Assembly (NCBI RefSeq): GCF_017901155.1
Contig: NZ_CP072800.1
Location: forward strand, 1,143,283-1,207,282
From: Candidatus Thiothrix anitrata
GTDB taxonomy: Bacteria > Pseudomonadota > Gammaproteobacteria > Thiotrichales > Thiotrichaceae
Direction: 5' to 3'
DNA length: 64,000 nucleotides
Position 1 is the stretch's first letter. Every line of letters starts with the position of its first letter. The notes beneath the pieces are model-generated. The model was not told the origin of the DNA and did no database searches. It saw only the letters and a program-made list of their open reading frames with translations. The position numbers and the translations under genes are program-made. Below, in pieces: positions 35,633 to 47,863 of this stretch.

Positions 35633-36571
35633 TTAACTCTTACGTAACTCTTTGGGTAACACGAACGCAACATTTTCGGTAATGCCTGAGTCTTGCGCTC
35701 GCACGTTCATGCCTTTTGCCTGAAGGTAAGCTATGACTCCCTCTACCAGTACTTCCGGGGCAGATGCTCCCGCCGTTACTCCGACGGCTTGCTTGCCGAA
35801 AAGCCAATGCGCTTGGATGTCTGCGGCATCGTCTATTAAATGTGCAGGCGTGCCGCGCTTTTCAGCAATTTCACGTAGGCGATTGGAATTAGAGCTATTG
35901 GGTGAGCCGACCACTAAAATTAAGTCACATTCATCCGCGAGTTGTTTCAACGCATCCTGACGATTTTGGGTGGCGTAGCAAATGTCGTCTTTCTTGGGAC
36001 CGATAATCGCCGGGTATTTCTGGCGCAAGGCATCAATCACAATGGATGCATCATCTACTGAGAGTGTGGTTTGGGTCACAAAAGCCAATTTTTCAGGATT
36101 CTTCACCTGTAATTGTGCCACTTCATCCGGGCAATCAACCCGATAAATCGCGCCACCAAAACTGGGGTTATATTGCCCCATTGTGCCTTCAACTTCCGGG
36201 TGGTTTTTGTGTCCGATTAGGATGGTTTCGCGTCCTTCGCGGCTGTAGCGCATGACTTCGATGTGCACTTTCGTCACCAGTGGGCAGGTGGCATCGAATA
36301 TTTTTAAACCACGGCACTTGGCCTCTTGTTGGACTGCGAGTGACACACCGTGAGCACTAAAAATAACAGTGGCATCGTCTGGCACTTCGTCGAGTTCTTG
36401 TACAAAAATCGCACCTTTTTCACGTAAATTATTGACTACAAAGCGGTTGTGTACGACTTCGTGCCGCACGTAAACAGGTGCACCTAGCACTTCTAGGGCG
36501 CGATCAACGATTTCAATAGCGCGGTCAACACCGGCACAAAAGCCGCGTGGATTGGCGAGAATGGCTTGCAT
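35633..36571 (-). CDS. ispH: 4-hydroxy-3-methylbut-2-enyl diphosphate reductase IspH
   Basis: Last step of the MEP isoprenoid pathway; iron-sulfur enzyme. 312 residues from [19 protein letters not shown]. The three cluster cysteines are in [15 protein letters not shown] and DDICYATQ, and the active-site TQTTLS and NSSNSNRL motifs are intact. Upstream in-frame ATGs (to 36667) would add an unrelated stretch. It converges on the FimT gene with a 10-bp gap. Confidence 0.95.
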   Translation of the reverse strand: MQAILANPRGFCAGVDRAIEIVDRALEVLGAPVYVRHEVVHNRFVVNNLREKGAIFVQELDEVPDDATVIFSAHGVSLAVQQEAKCRGLKIFDATCPLVTKVHIEVMRYSREGRETILIGHKNHPEVEGTMGQYNPSFGGAIYRVDCPDEVAQLQVKNPEKLAFVTQTTLSVDDASIVIDALRQKYPAIIGPKKDDICYATQNRQDALKQLADECDLILVVGSPNSSNSNRLREIAEKRGTPAHLIDDAADIQAHWLFGKQAVGVTAGASAPEVLVEGVIAYLQAKGMNVRAQDSGITENVAFVLPKELRKS

Positions 36572-36707
36572 GGAGGAGTCTCGTGTCTTTTGAAAGTGGT
36601 TCAAGCTGGTAACTGTAAACCAACTTACCGTTTGTTGGCTAATAATACCCATATAACACATCTGCACTATACTACGGCATAAACTAGGCTTTAGGAGGAA
36701 ATAAATA

Positions 36708-37241
36708 ATGACAATTAATGTTTATGCCAAAACCCCAAAAGGTATCCAGGAAGTTGAAACGAAAGCCAATGGCCTTTCTATGCGTGATCGCTGGGTGCTC
36801 ATTTACATTGATGGAAAACGTACCTTAGACGATCTGAAAACCTTACCCCGAGTCGATAATCTGGCGGATATTCTGAGTCAGCTAGAAACAGGTGGTTATA
36901 TTGAGCCACTCAAAACCACGGCTAAGCAAAATACGGTATCTGCTACCAATAGCCATGTATCGGTCGTGTCGCCTGCTAGTGTAAACGTGTTAACCTTCCG
37001 TCCACTACCGGTAAGATTTGATTCTGACAAGTTTGCGATGGCGAAAAATTTCATGATAAACACCCTGAATGCCTTCAAAGGCATGTATGGTGCTACCAGT
37101 TTGGTGCGTGACATTGACCGTTGCCAAACGCATGAAGCATTACGTGGCCTGTTTGATCGTTGGGATGAGGTTATTTCCGGTACGGTACAGGGCAAAAAGC
37201 AGGGTGCTGATCTACGGAAGAAACTGCTGGATGTCATTTAA
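36708..37241 (+). CDS. conserved hypothetical protein
   Basis: 177 residues, with a good AGGAGG ribosome site. The N-terminal part ([62 protein letters not shown]) looks like a small winged-helix-type domain; a variable linker follows (about residues 68-100), then a helical C-terminal domain ([48 protein letters not shown]). Similar two-part proteins occur in beta- and gammaproteobacteria without known function. It is 27 bp before the ABC transporter gene and may share its transcript. Confidence 0.75.
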   Translation: MTINVYAKTPKGIQEVETKANGLSMRDRWVLIYIDGKRTLDDLKTLPRVDNLADILSQLETGGYIEPLKTTAKQNTVSATNSHVSVVSPASVNVLTFRPLPVRFDSDKFAMAKNFMINTLNAFKGMYGATSLVRDIDRCQTHEALRGLFDRWDEVISGTVQGKKQGADLRKKLLDVI

Positions 37242-37268
37242 TCCGCTAGTCCGCTAGGATATGAGACT

Positions 37269-39053
37269 ATGATGCCGAATCGCACTGAACGCCCCACCGA
37301 TAATCGCCGTGATTGGCACAATTTACGCTCTATGTTGCCGTTTTTGTGGGAATACCGGGGCAGGGCGTTGTTTGCGCTGGCGTGCTTAGTGTTGTCGAAG
37401 GTGGCGAATGTCGGTGTGCCAGTGGTGCTCAAGGACATTGTGGATGCACTTCAAGGTAAGCCGGAGCAAGTGTTAATTCTGCCAGTGGTGCTATTGCTGG
37501 GTTATGGTGCGTTGCGCTTGGCAAGTGCGCTGTTTAATGAGTTGCGCGATACGGTATTTGCGCGGGTGCGTTACCACGCTATGCGTCAAATGTCGGTGCG
37601 GGTGCTGGAGCATTTACACAATTTGTCGTTGCGCTTTCATCTCGAAAGAAAAACCGGTGCAATCAGTCGTGATCTAGAGCGTGGCACAGCCTCGGTAAGT
37701 ACCCTGATGAACTTCATGGTATTCAGTATTATTCCGATTGCGGTGGAATTTACCTTGGTTGCGGTGATTTTGCTGGGCAGTTATTCGCCGGTATTTGCTT
37801 TGGTGACGTTTGCTACGGTGGCGGTGTATGTCATTTTTACTGTGAAAATTACCGAGTGGCGCATGGATCATCGCCATCAAATGAATCGCTTAGATTCGCA
37901 GTCGAGCAATCAGGCGGTGGATAGCTTGATCAATTACGAAACAGTCAAATACTTCAATAACGAAAAGCTGGAATTAAAACATTACGACCAAACTCTCGGT
38001 GAATGGGAAGAGACTGCGGTGAAAAGCCAGACTTCCATGTCCATTTTGAATTTCGGGCAATCGTCCATTATCGCCATCGGTGTCACGTTTATTATGGTTT
38101 TTGCGGCTGATGCCGTCGTGCAAGGTGAAATGAGTATTGGTGATCTGGTGATGGTTAATGCTTTTTTACTGCAATTATTTCTACCACTGGGGACACTGGG
38201 CATTGTTTACCGTCAAGTGAAATACACGTTAGCGGATATGGATATGGTGTTCCGTTTATTGGAAACCCCGCAGGAAGTGAAAGACAGTGCGACAGCAGGT
38301 GAGTTGCAAGTGCCTCGTGGAGAAATCCGTTTTGAGTCGGTTGATTTTGGCTATCAGGCAGAACGCCCGATTTTACGCGGTGTGTCTTTCAGTGTGCCCG
38401 CAGGAAGTAAGTTGGCGGTGGTCGGTCACAGCGGTGCGGGAAAATCTACCTTATCGCGATTGTTATACCGCTTTTACGATGTAACGGGTGGGCGTATTTT
38501 GATCGACGATCAAGATATTGCTCAGGTAAGCCAAGCTAGTTTGCGCCGTGCGATCGGAATTGTGCCGCAAGATACCGTGCTGTTTAACAACAGTATTCGT
38601 TACAACCTGCAATACGGTAATCCGCAGGCTAGCCATGCCGATATTGAACGCGCGGCGGCAATGGCACATATCCGTGAGTTTATTGAAAGTTTGCCTGATG
38701 GATGGGAAACGGTGGTGGGCGAGCGTGGTTTGAAACTATCGGGCGGTGAAAAACAGCGCGTGGCCATTGCGCGGGCGATTTTGAAACAACCGCCGATTTT
38801 AATTTTTGATGAAGCCACCTCGTCACTCGATAGTGCGACAGAGCAGGCGATTCAGCATACCTTGCACGAAGTTGCAGGTAATTATACCACCTTGATGATT
38901 GCACACCGTTTATCCACGGTTGTCGATGCGGATCAAATTTTGGTGCTGGATAAAGGGCAGGTGGTTGAACAGGGCAGTCATACAGATTTGTTGGCACTAC
39001 AAGGACAGTATGCGCGAATGTGGGAACTGCAATTGCATGACGATTCGCAGTAG
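37269..39053 (+). CDS. Atm1/HMT1-type ABC exporter (fused permease-ATPase)
   Basis: 594 residues: N-terminal six-segment membrane domain (about 30-320) and C-terminal ATPase with Walker A GHSGAGKST, signature LSGGEKQRVAIARAI, Walker B ILIFDEATSSLD and the H-loop MIAHRLSTV. The membrane domain has NYETVKYFNNEKLE, the glutathione-site motif of the Atm1/HMT1 group, which exports glutathione- or sulfur-containing compounds or metal complexes. In a sulfur oxidiser a persulfide or metal-thiol substrate is plausible. Confidence 0.88.
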   Translation: MMPNRTERPTDNRRDWHNLRSMLPFLWEYRGRALFALACLVLSKVANVGVPVVLKDIVDALQGKPEQVLILPVVLLLGYGALRLASALFNELRDTVFARVRYHAMRQMSVRVLEHLHNLSLRFHLERKTGAISRDLERGTASVSTLMNFMVFSIIPIAVEFTLVAVILLGSYSPVFALVTFATVAVYVIFTVKITEWRMDHRHQMNRLDSQSSNQAVDSLINYETVKYFNNEKLELKHYDQTLGEWEETAVKSQTSMSILNFGQSSIIAIGVTFIMVFAADAVVQGEMSIGDLVMVNAFLLQLFLPLGTLGIVYRQVKYTLADMDMVFRLLETPQEVKDSATAGELQVPRGEIRFESVDFGYQAERPILRGVSFSVPAGSKLAVVGHSGAGKSTLSRLLYRFYDVTGGRILIDDQDIAQVSQASLRRAIGIVPQDTVLFNNSIRYNLQYGNPQASHADIERAAAMAHIREFIESLPDGWETVVGERGLKLSGGEKQRVAIARAILKQPPILIFDEATSSLDSATEQAIQHTLHEVAGNYTTLMIAHRLSTVVDADQILVLDKGQVVEQGSHTDLLALQGQYARMWELQLHDDSQ

Positions 39054-39094
39054 AATGCTGAAAATGTTAGAAAATGGCTAGGAGGAGTGGTGGT

Positions 39095-40969
39095 ATGTTA
39101 AAGCGAACCTGGATTTTTAGTTGCTTGGTGTGGTTTTTGGCATTGCTGTTCTCAAGCAGCGTGGTCATGGCTGAACCTCCGGCGGCTGGTGCAAAACCTG
39201 CTACGGCAGATGCAGCGGCGTTTGATTTTGGTGATGAGGGTTTGTCGCCGGAAGAGGCTTTTGCATTCGGTAAGCCACGTTGGGACGGTGAAAAGCTCTA
39301 TTTGTCATGGGTTGCTGCGCCCAATCATTACCTCTACAAAGACCGTTTTATTGTAAAGCTGCATCAGGTGGATGGCGTTGCCGTTGGTGAGGCGCAATTG
39401 CCAGATGGCAAGAAAAAAGTGGATGAGTTTTTCGGGAATATTGAAGCCTTATACGGCCTTTCAGAAGTCGTGATTCCCCTCAAGCTGAGCGATGCGACTC
39501 AAGCAGGCAGTTTTGTGCTGGAGTTAGGGTGGCGCGGTTGTGAAGAAGGGCGCATTTGTTACCCAGAGGAATTGCACGCATTCAAAGTGGGCGTAACTGC
39601 ACCGTCGGCTTTGACTTGGGAAGCAACGACAGTGCCAGCCGCAGCCACTACTGCAACGGTAGCAAGTGAGCCATTGGCCGAGCAGGATGAAATTGCACAA
39701 CGTCTTGCCAGTGGCGATACCATGCTGACGTTGCTGGGCTTTTTGGGTTTAGGTTTGTTATTGGCGTTTACCCCGTGTGTTTTTCCGATGATTCCGATTT
39801 TATCCGGGATTATTGTCGGTCAAAAAGATTTAACCTCTCGCAAAGCCTTTATGCTGTCTTTGGTTTATGTGTTGGCAATGGCGGTGACTTATACCATTGC
39901 CGGGGTCTTGGCAGGGATGTTCGGGCAAAATTTGCAGGCCATGTTCCAGAATGTCTGGGTGTTGGCGGGATTTAGTGCGATTTTCGTGTTGTTGGCTTTG
40001 TCTATGTTCGGATTTTATGAATTGCAAATGCCCAGCTCCATTCAAAGCCGTTTGAATAATCTGAGCAATCGTCAAGAGGGAGGCAATTTGCTGGGTGTTG
40101 CGGTAATGGGTGTGCTGTCTGCCTTGATTGTCGGGCCGTGTGTGGCAGCACCATTGGCTGGAGCCTTGATTTATATTGGAAATACCGGTGATGCCTTGTT
40201 GGGTGGCATGGCTTTGTTTGCGCTGAGTATCGGTATGGGTATTCCTTTGTTGTTGGTAGGTACCTCTGCGGGTAAATGGTTGCCACGTGCGGGCGGCTGG
40301 ATGGAGGCGATTAAAGCAGTCTTCGGGGTGATGTTGTTAGCGGTGGCAATTTGGCTGTTGGAGCGGGTGTTGCCAACTTCCGTGAGTTTGTTGTTGTGGG
40401 CGGCGTTGCTAGTGTTGTCTTCGATTTTCTTAGGGGCTTTGACACCGTTAACCGCTGAAAGCACCGGTTGGAGCAAGTTTTGGAAAGGTGTGGGAGTCTT
40501 GGTGCTGATTTACGGTTGTTTACTCTTGGTAGGTAGTGCTACCGGTAAAGGTGATTTGTGGCAGCCGTTACGGGGTTTGGGTGGTGGTAGTGCCGCCACA
40601 GAGTCTGCGGCATTACCGTTTCGCACGGTAAACTCGCTGGAGGCGGTGAACGAAGCCATCGCCGATGCTAAAGGCCAAACGGTGATGCTGGATTTTTATG
40701 CTGACTGGTGTGTTACTTGCAAGGAGATGGAGAAGTACACTTTCTCCGATCCGGCGGTTCAGGCGAAGTTGCGCACGGCGGTGTTGCTAAAAGCTGATGT
40801 CACCAAAAATACGCCGGAATCTAAAGCGTTGTTGAAGCACTTTAAGATTTCCGGCCCGCCTGCGATTGCATTTTTCGATAAGAACGGGCAGGAATTGCGC
40901 CAATACCGCCAAGTGGGATTTATGCCAGCGGCGGCATTTGCGGCGCATTTGGATAAAGTGGTGAAGTAA
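39095..40969 (+). CDS. dsbD: thiol:disulfide interchange protein DsbD
   Basis: Carries electrons from cytosolic thioredoxin to periplasmic thiol proteins. 624 residues from MLKRTWIF, chosen because GGAGGAG lies just upstream; an in-frame ATG at 39074 is possible. Signal peptide, then the N-terminal immunoglobulin-like domain with Cys149 and Cys155 (GCEEGRICYPE), eight membrane segments with the conserved FTPCVFPM and GPCVAAPLAG cysteines, and a C-terminal thioredoxin domain with ADWCVTCKEM. It converges with the SoxW-like gene (5-bp gap), its likely periplasmic partner. Confidence 0.94.
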   Translation: MLKRTWIFSCLVWFLALLFSSSVVMAEPPAAGAKPATADAAAFDFGDEGLSPEEAFAFGKPRWDGEKLYLSWVAAPNHYLYKDRFIVKLHQVDGVAVGEAQLPDGKKKVDEFFGNIEALYGLSEVVIPLKLSDATQAGSFVLELGWRGCEEGRICYPEELHAFKVGVTAPSALTWEATTVPAAATTATVASEPLAEQDEIAQRLASGDTMLTLLGFLGLGLLLAFTPCVFPMIPILSGIIVGQKDLTSRKAFMLSLVYVLAMAVTYTIAGVLAGMFGQNLQAMFQNVWVLAGFSAIFVLLALSMFGFYELQMPSSIQSRLNNLSNRQEGGNLLGVAVMGVLSALIVGPCVAAPLAGALIYIGNTGDALLGGMALFALSIGMGIPLLLVGTSAGKWLPRAGGWMEAIKAVFGVMLLAVAIWLLERVLPTSVSLLLWAALLVLSSIFLGALTPLTAESTGWSKFWKGVGVLVLIYGCLLLVGSATGKGDLWQPLRGLGGGSAATESAALPFRTVNSLEAVNEAIADAKGQTVMLDFYADWCVTCKEMEKYTFSDPAVQAKLRTAVLLKADVTKNTPESKALLKHFKISGPPAIAFFDKNGQELRQYRQVGFMPAAAFAAHLDKVVK

Positions 40970-40974
40970 CCCGC

Positions 40975-42030
40975 TTACTTCATTAAGTCCACGTTGAAAC
41001 CGTGGGCTGCCAACACTTCACGGCGGTGTTGCAGGTAACGTTGGAATTCTGGTTGGGCGCGATAAGCACCAGTCGCCACGTAATCCAACGCTCCGTGAAT
41101 GTGGAAGGCTTTGAAGTAGGCTTCAGTGCGGAACACTTCCTTACCATCGGTATCGAAAAAGACCAAACTGGGGCTGTACTTAATCTCTAGGGATTTTGCC
41201 CATTCATTGAGTTTCATGTCTTTGCCATCTGGGGTTTGGATCGTGGTATCCGCGTCCGGGTCGGCTTGTGCTACGTCGAGGCCACTCAGGGAATAGGCCA
41301 GATATTCGCGCTTGAAGATGTCGTCGTATAATTCCGCGCAACTGTCGCATTCATCGGGTTTCGCGAATAATACCATCAACGGTCGGCCTGTGTCTTTGCG
41401 TGCATCTTGCAGACGCAGTGGTTGCGCTAAACTGCCCGGTAAGGTGTATTCCTTGCTGGATGTGGTGACTTTTCCTTCGGCTTTGAGTTTGGCGAAATAA
41501 TCGCGGAAGCTACCAGCTTGATCGTGTTTACCAGCGACAAAATCCAGTGCAAGCTTGAATTTATCGGGTGCATAATAGCCGTTGACACGCAACACGACTT
41601 TGCCGGATTCATCTAAAAATAGCAGTGATGGGGTATATTGCACTTGTTGTGCGGCGGAAAAGGCTTTTTCATTGGTAGTTTTGCCATCAAGATCCGTGAC
41701 TTCGCGGTCACCCCACATATTGATGGAAACCACTTCAAAGTGCTGGCGGGTTTTCTCAGTAATTTCAGCATTGCCAAAATTGTCTTGCAAAAGTTTAGTG
41801 CAATAAGGGCAACCGTCTTGGTAAAAATATAAAATGACGCGCTTATTCGCGGTTTTGGCTTCCTCAATATCATCTCGTAAATTAAGGAATGACTCCTTAA
41901 ACCATTCCGGTTTTTCCTGATAGCCGGGGTTTACGAGTCCGGTTTCCAGTTGTGTGGGTTGTCCGGGTGCTGTTGCTGCGTGTGCCGTGCTAAATAATAG
42001 CAGGCTGAGTGCGATTATCAGTGTTTTCAT
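40975..42030 (-). CDS. periplasmic double-thioredoxin protein (SoxW-like)
   Basis: 351 residues. Signal peptide MKTLIIALSLLLFSTAHA; two thioredoxin-fold domains in tandem: residues 42-175 with DGCPYC (Cys74, Cys77) and residues 195-335 with DECDSC (Cys228, Cys231), each followed by a cis-proline block (YTPSLLFLD and YSPSLVFFD). Thioredoxins of the SoxW group keep Sox components reduced in the periplasm. It would be recharged by DsbD, encoded convergently next to it. Two active sites in one chain are unusual for SoxW, which normally has one. Confidence 0.85.
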   Translation of the reverse strand: MKTLIIALSLLLFSTAHAATAPGQPTQLETGLVNPGYQEKPEWFKESFLNLRDDIEEAKTANKRVILYFYQDGCPYCTKLLQDNFGNAEITEKTRQHFEVVSINMWGDREVTDLDGKTTNEKAFSAAQQVQYTPSLLFLDESGKVVLRVNGYYAPDKFKLALDFVAGKHDQAGSFRDYFAKLKAEGKVTTSSKEYTLPGSLAQPLRLQDARKDTGRPLMVLFAKPDECDSCAELYDDIFKREYLAYSLSGLDVAQADPDADTTIQTPDGKDMKLNEWAKSLEIKYSPSLVFFDTDGKEVFRTEAYFKAFHIHGALDYVATGAYRAQPEFQRYLQHRREVLAAHGFNVDLMK

Positions 42031-42117
42031 TGCTGTCCTCCTCGTCGTTATGCGTCATAACAGAAAATACAAGGCTGACAAAAGGTTGGCAACTAACTTT
42101 ATGAAAGTAGGGAGAAG

Positions 42118-42141
42118 GAGGTTGCCGGATAAGGCAACCTC
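42118..42141 (-). terminator. hairpin after the HvfA-like gene
   Basis: 9-bp arms GAGGTTGCC / GGCAACCTC around a 6-base loop, 10 bp beyond the stop of the Cys-rich EF-hand gene on the minus strand. The following bases are pyrimidine-rich (CTTCTCCC) rather than a T run, so termination is probable but not certain. Confidence 0.55.
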
Positions 42142-42150
42142 TAGGCGAGC

Positions 42151-42621
42151 TTACTTCGCTGTTTCAGCCGGTTTAGCTGCTTCAGGAGCTGCTTCGGTTT
42201 TTGCCCCGCAAGAGCCTTCTTTGCCACCGCATTTGCCTTCACGCATTTTGGCATGTAAGGCTTTACGCTCGTCGGCATCCAAGGAACCATCTTTGTTCGC
42301 ATCAGCTTCGGTAAACATCTTTTCGTGGTGAGTCATGAACTCTTCTTTGGTGACTTTGCCGTCTTTGTCGGTATCGGCAGGGCATTCATCACTTTTTGCA
42401 CCGCCGCATTTACCTTCTGCGTCTTTTTTCATGTTTGCGCCGCACATGCCAGCACCGCATTTCATTTCGCCGCCTGCTTTATTCTCAGCCAACTGCATGT
42501 AACCGCTGCTGAGTTTATCGGCGGAGAACGGGTTTTCTGCTAAAGCTTGGGTCGCACCGAATGCGATACCTGCTGCGAAAGTCGTGCCTAAAGCTAATTT
42601 CAGTGATGATTTTGCATTCAT
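42151..42621 (-). CDS. secreted Cys-rich EF-hand protein resembling HvfA-type (EGKCGG) precursors
   Basis: 156 residues from the ATG at 42621 (GGAGAG site 7 bases upstream). Signal peptide to about residue 28 (FGATQALA), then ENPFSADKLSSGYMQLAE, which is the usual opening of mature HvfA-type proteins. Cys-Gly motifs follow: KCGAGMCG, EGKCGG (69-74) and, near the end, EGKCGG (128-133) and GSCG. Between them sit two EF-hand loops, DTDKDGKVTKEE (83-94) and DANKDGSLDADE (107-118). HvfA-like peptides are modified on EGKCG cysteines by MNIO (DUF692) enzymes; none is encoded in this window. It could equally be only a metal-binding periplasmic protein. Confidence 0.72.
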   Translation of the reverse strand: MNAKSSLKLALGTTFAAGIAFGATQALAENPFSADKLSSGYMQLAENKAGGEMKCGAGMCGANMKKDAEGKCGGAKSDECPADTDKDGKVTKEEFMTHHEKMFTEADANKDGSLDADERKALHAKMREGKCGGKEGSCGAKTEAAPEAAKPAETAK

Positions 42622-42932
42622 GAGAGTACTCTCCATACATCTAATAAGGTTGTTTTGTAATCAGTCGTGCTGATTCATTGCATTGTACGCAAACCGTTGC
42701 CGGTTAGATGCACTAAATCGAAATTTTTTCACGATACAAGGGGGCAGTGCAACACCGTATCGGTACAGGCGTGCGAGAGTTATCCACAGGCTTTACACAC
42801 GTTTTTGACAATATGTTGTGCTTGACCACTCACTAACACACATCCTATAGTATTTCCTGAAAAGAAATCCACTATTGGGCTAAATCAAAACTACATTGTA
42901 TTGTCAAGCCATACCTGACACCGAGGACTCAT
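42622..42932. promoter_or_regulatory. regulatory region of nrdA with DnaA box
   Basis: 311 bp between divergent starts. A perfect DnaA box TTATCCACA is at 42780-42788. A sequence resembling an NrdR half (TGACAATATGTTGTGC, 42806-42821) follows, but a convincing second NrdR box was not found. A sigma70-like promoter is listed separately. The remaining 140 bp near the HvfA-like gene show nothing recognisable. DnaA control of class Ia reductase genes is known from E. coli. Confidence 0.5.
42822..42851 (+). promoter_or_regulatory. nrdA: sigma70-like promoter of nrdA
   Basis: -35 TTGACC (42822-42827), 18-bp spacer, -10 TATAGT (42846-42851). It leaves a leader of about 75 bases before the nrdA ATG. 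Confidence 0.5.
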
Positions 42933-45809
<2,877 letters not shown>

Positions 45810-45812
45810 CTT

Positions 45813-46928
45813 ATGAAAGTAATGGTGCGGCCTCTGACTTTAACTCAGCAGCTATCAGTTGGCGGTGGGATTTTTTCCCATCATGACAGGGATGGGGTTG
45901 CACTATACGAAATGAATGCGTCGGTTGTTCCTTTGCTTTTTCATGGTGATGCTTTGCACGTTTTATGTGGGCTAGCATCTGCCAGCATCGACTGCGTGAT
46001 GACCTCTCCCCCCTACTGGGGCAAACGTGAATACGAGAATGGTGGTATTGGTCAAGAAGCCGATTACCGCGATTACGTGAAAAATCTGGCTGCTATCTGT
46101 GCCGAAATCAAGCGGGTGTTGAAGCCGGAAGGTTCTTTCTGGCTAAATCTCGGCGATAGCTATAGCGATAAAGGGTTGGTCGGTATCCCTTGGCGAGTTG
46201 TCTTTGAGTTGGTGGATAACCAAGGCTGGATTCTGCGCAACGAAGTTATTTGGAACAAGCTGAAAGGCGGTATGGATAACAGCAAAGACCGCCTCGCCAA
46301 TACGCATGAAAACGTCTTTCATTTCGTCAAACAGGCTAAAGGTTACTACTACAACGCTGACGCTATTCGTTCCAAACCGCGTGAAACCAAAGTGGTCAAC
46401 GGCGCAATTGTGTCTGCTACGGGTGTATCAGGCGTGCGTTATAAGCGTCAATTGGAGCTTTCCACCGCACTTTCTGCTACTGAAAAAGCCGCAGCATTTA
46501 CCGCGCTCGACACTATGCTGCGAGAAGTCCGTGCCGGTCGTTTAGCAGACTTCAGAATGGTGATTCGTGGGCAGCAACGTACCACCCATTCAGACAGTGA
46601 AAAACTATCAGGTCGTGCCAAAGAGTTGCGTGACAAAGGTTTCTATTTCCTCAAATACCACCCCAATGGCAGCAAACCCAGTGATGTGTGGGACATCCTC
46701 CCCGAAGACACCCAAAACAGGGAAACACACTTCGCGCCCTATCCGGTGGATTTGTGCCGAATCCCGCTATTGGCAACTTGCCCTGAAGGGGGTATCGTGC
46801 TCGACCCGTTTTGCGGGACAGGCACAACCCTCGTGGCAGCGCAAAGCCTGAATCGTAAATCCATCGGTATCGACATATCGCGGCGTTACCTTGAATTGGC
46901 TCAAGAAAGGTGTGGAAGGCTGTTATGA
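45813..46928 (+). CDS. DNA methyltransferase of a type II restriction-modification system (N4-cytosine or N6-adenine)
   Basis: 371 residues. Catalytic motif TSPPYW at 64-69 comes first, the SAM-binding DPFCGTGTT near 335 last: the beta-class order. SPPY favours N4-cytosine methylation but does not prove it. The middle (about 180-300) is the likely target-recognition part. It begins 3 bp after the nrdA stop; an internal ATG at 45912 (MNASVVPLLFHGDAL) could be the true start. The stop overlaps the endonuclease start (ATGA). Methylation protects the host DNA from the partner enzyme. Confidence 0.88.
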   Translation: MKVMVRPLTLTQQLSVGGGIFSHHDRDGVALYEMNASVVPLLFHGDALHVLCGLASASIDCVMTSPPYWGKREYENGGIGQEADYRDYVKNLAAICAEIKRVLKPEGSFWLNLGDSYSDKGLVGIPWRVVFELVDNQGWILRNEVIWNKLKGGMDNSKDRLANTHENVFHFVKQAKGYYYNADAIRSKPRETKVVNGAIVSATGVSGVRYKRQLELSTALSATEKAAAFTALDTMLREVRAGRLADFRMVIRGQQRTTHSDSEKLSGRAKELRDKGFYFLKYHPNGSKPSDVWDILPEDTQNRETHFAPYPVDLCRIPLLATCPEGGIVLDPFCGTGTTLVAAQSLNRKSIGIDISRRYLELAQERCGRLL

Positions 46929-47776
46929 GTAAAGTGGTCGAATTATTTGGTCAATCAGTCTCCAAGCCTGAAGTGGATTGGAACGCGGTGGTTGTCGGAC
47001 AGCAATGCGTGTATGCAGGCAAAAAGTGCTACAAAATTCGCAAAAGCGATCCAAGCACAGCCATCGGTTCTTGTACGGTTTTATATGGAAAAGAGCCAGC
47101 CCCCATCATTATTTGCCCCAGCCGTCTGCTGGAACGTCGCCAGATATTCACTGATTGTCTGCACTTGCTAACATTGCATGAGCCGGGAAATGAGTTGCAC
47201 ATTGTTTCCGAAGTTGCTATCCCCGGTGGCAGTGTCGATTATTTTCTTGTTTCAGTGAAAAGCGGCAAAGTTAAGGATTTCGTCGGAATTGAACTGCAAA
47301 CGTTGGATACGACGGGTACGGTATGGCCTGAGCGTCAGCGTTTGCTGAGAACATTGGGTGTAACTCGTACCGATGATGGCGAAACTTCTGACAAGTCATT
47401 TGGCATGAACTGGAAAATGACTGCCAAAACGATCCTTGTGCAGATGCACCATAAGATTCAGACGTTCGAGCATGTAAACAAGAAACTGGTATTGGTCGTG
47501 CAAGATAAACTACTGGATTACATGGGGCGTGAGTTCAGGTTTGACCACCTTCATAACCCCGCAGCCATTGGTGATTCCATGCACTTGCACGCTTACCGGA
47601 TGAAGGGGCAGGCTGACCAGTCGTATAAGCTGGTGATGCAATCACGTTTAAGTACGGATACCGATGGTATTGGCCTTTGTCTTGGCTTACAGGCAGAAGC
47701 GATGGTTGAATTGGAACAGATTATGCAAACGCTGCAAGCGAAATTATCTCCAACAACTCTGTTCGCTCCGGTGTAA
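46925..47776 (+). CDS. NotI-like type II restriction endonuclease
   Basis: 283 residues, ATG overlapping the methyltransferase stop. Four cysteines (Cys28, Cys35, Cys50, Cys64) in the N-terminal part could form the metal site known from NotI, and ICPSRLLERRQIFTDCLHLL resembles the NotI family. The nuclease core has Asp105 (GGSVDYFLVS) and Glu123-x-Gln125 (GIELQTLD), the D-ExQ variant of the PD-(D/E)xK site found in NotI. The recognition sequence cannot be read from the gene. Together with the methyltransferase it is a complete two-gene system lying between nrdA and nrdB. Confidence 0.75.
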   Translation: MSKVVELFGQSVSKPEVDWNAVVVGQQCVYAGKKCYKIRKSDPSTAIGSCTVLYGKEPAPIIICPSRLLERRQIFTDCLHLLTLHEPGNELHIVSEVAIPGGSVDYFLVSVKSGKVKDFVGIELQTLDTTGTVWPERQRLLRTLGVTRTDDGETSDKSFGMNWKMTAKTILVQMHHKIQTFEHVNKKLVLVVQDKLLDYMGREFRFDHLHNPAAIGDSMHLHAYRMKGQADQSYKLVMQSRLSTDTDGIGLCLGLQAEAMVELEQIMQTLQAKLSPTTLFAPV

Positions 47777-47863
47777 CGGCAAATATATTAGTAGATTCAT
47801 CTACCCAAAATAAGGGAATTAGATGGGTTTAGTTGGCATTAAGCATTCAGGAGAGTAAAATAC

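Noticed and set aside
42806-42853. Pair of NrdR boxes before nrdA
   Set aside because: One box fits moderately, but the second at the expected distance matches only about half the consensus, so NrdR control is not claimed.
47791-47804. GTAGAT/ATCTAC inverted repeat before nrdB
   Set aside because: Six-base arms with a two-base centre are too short to claim a terminator or operator.
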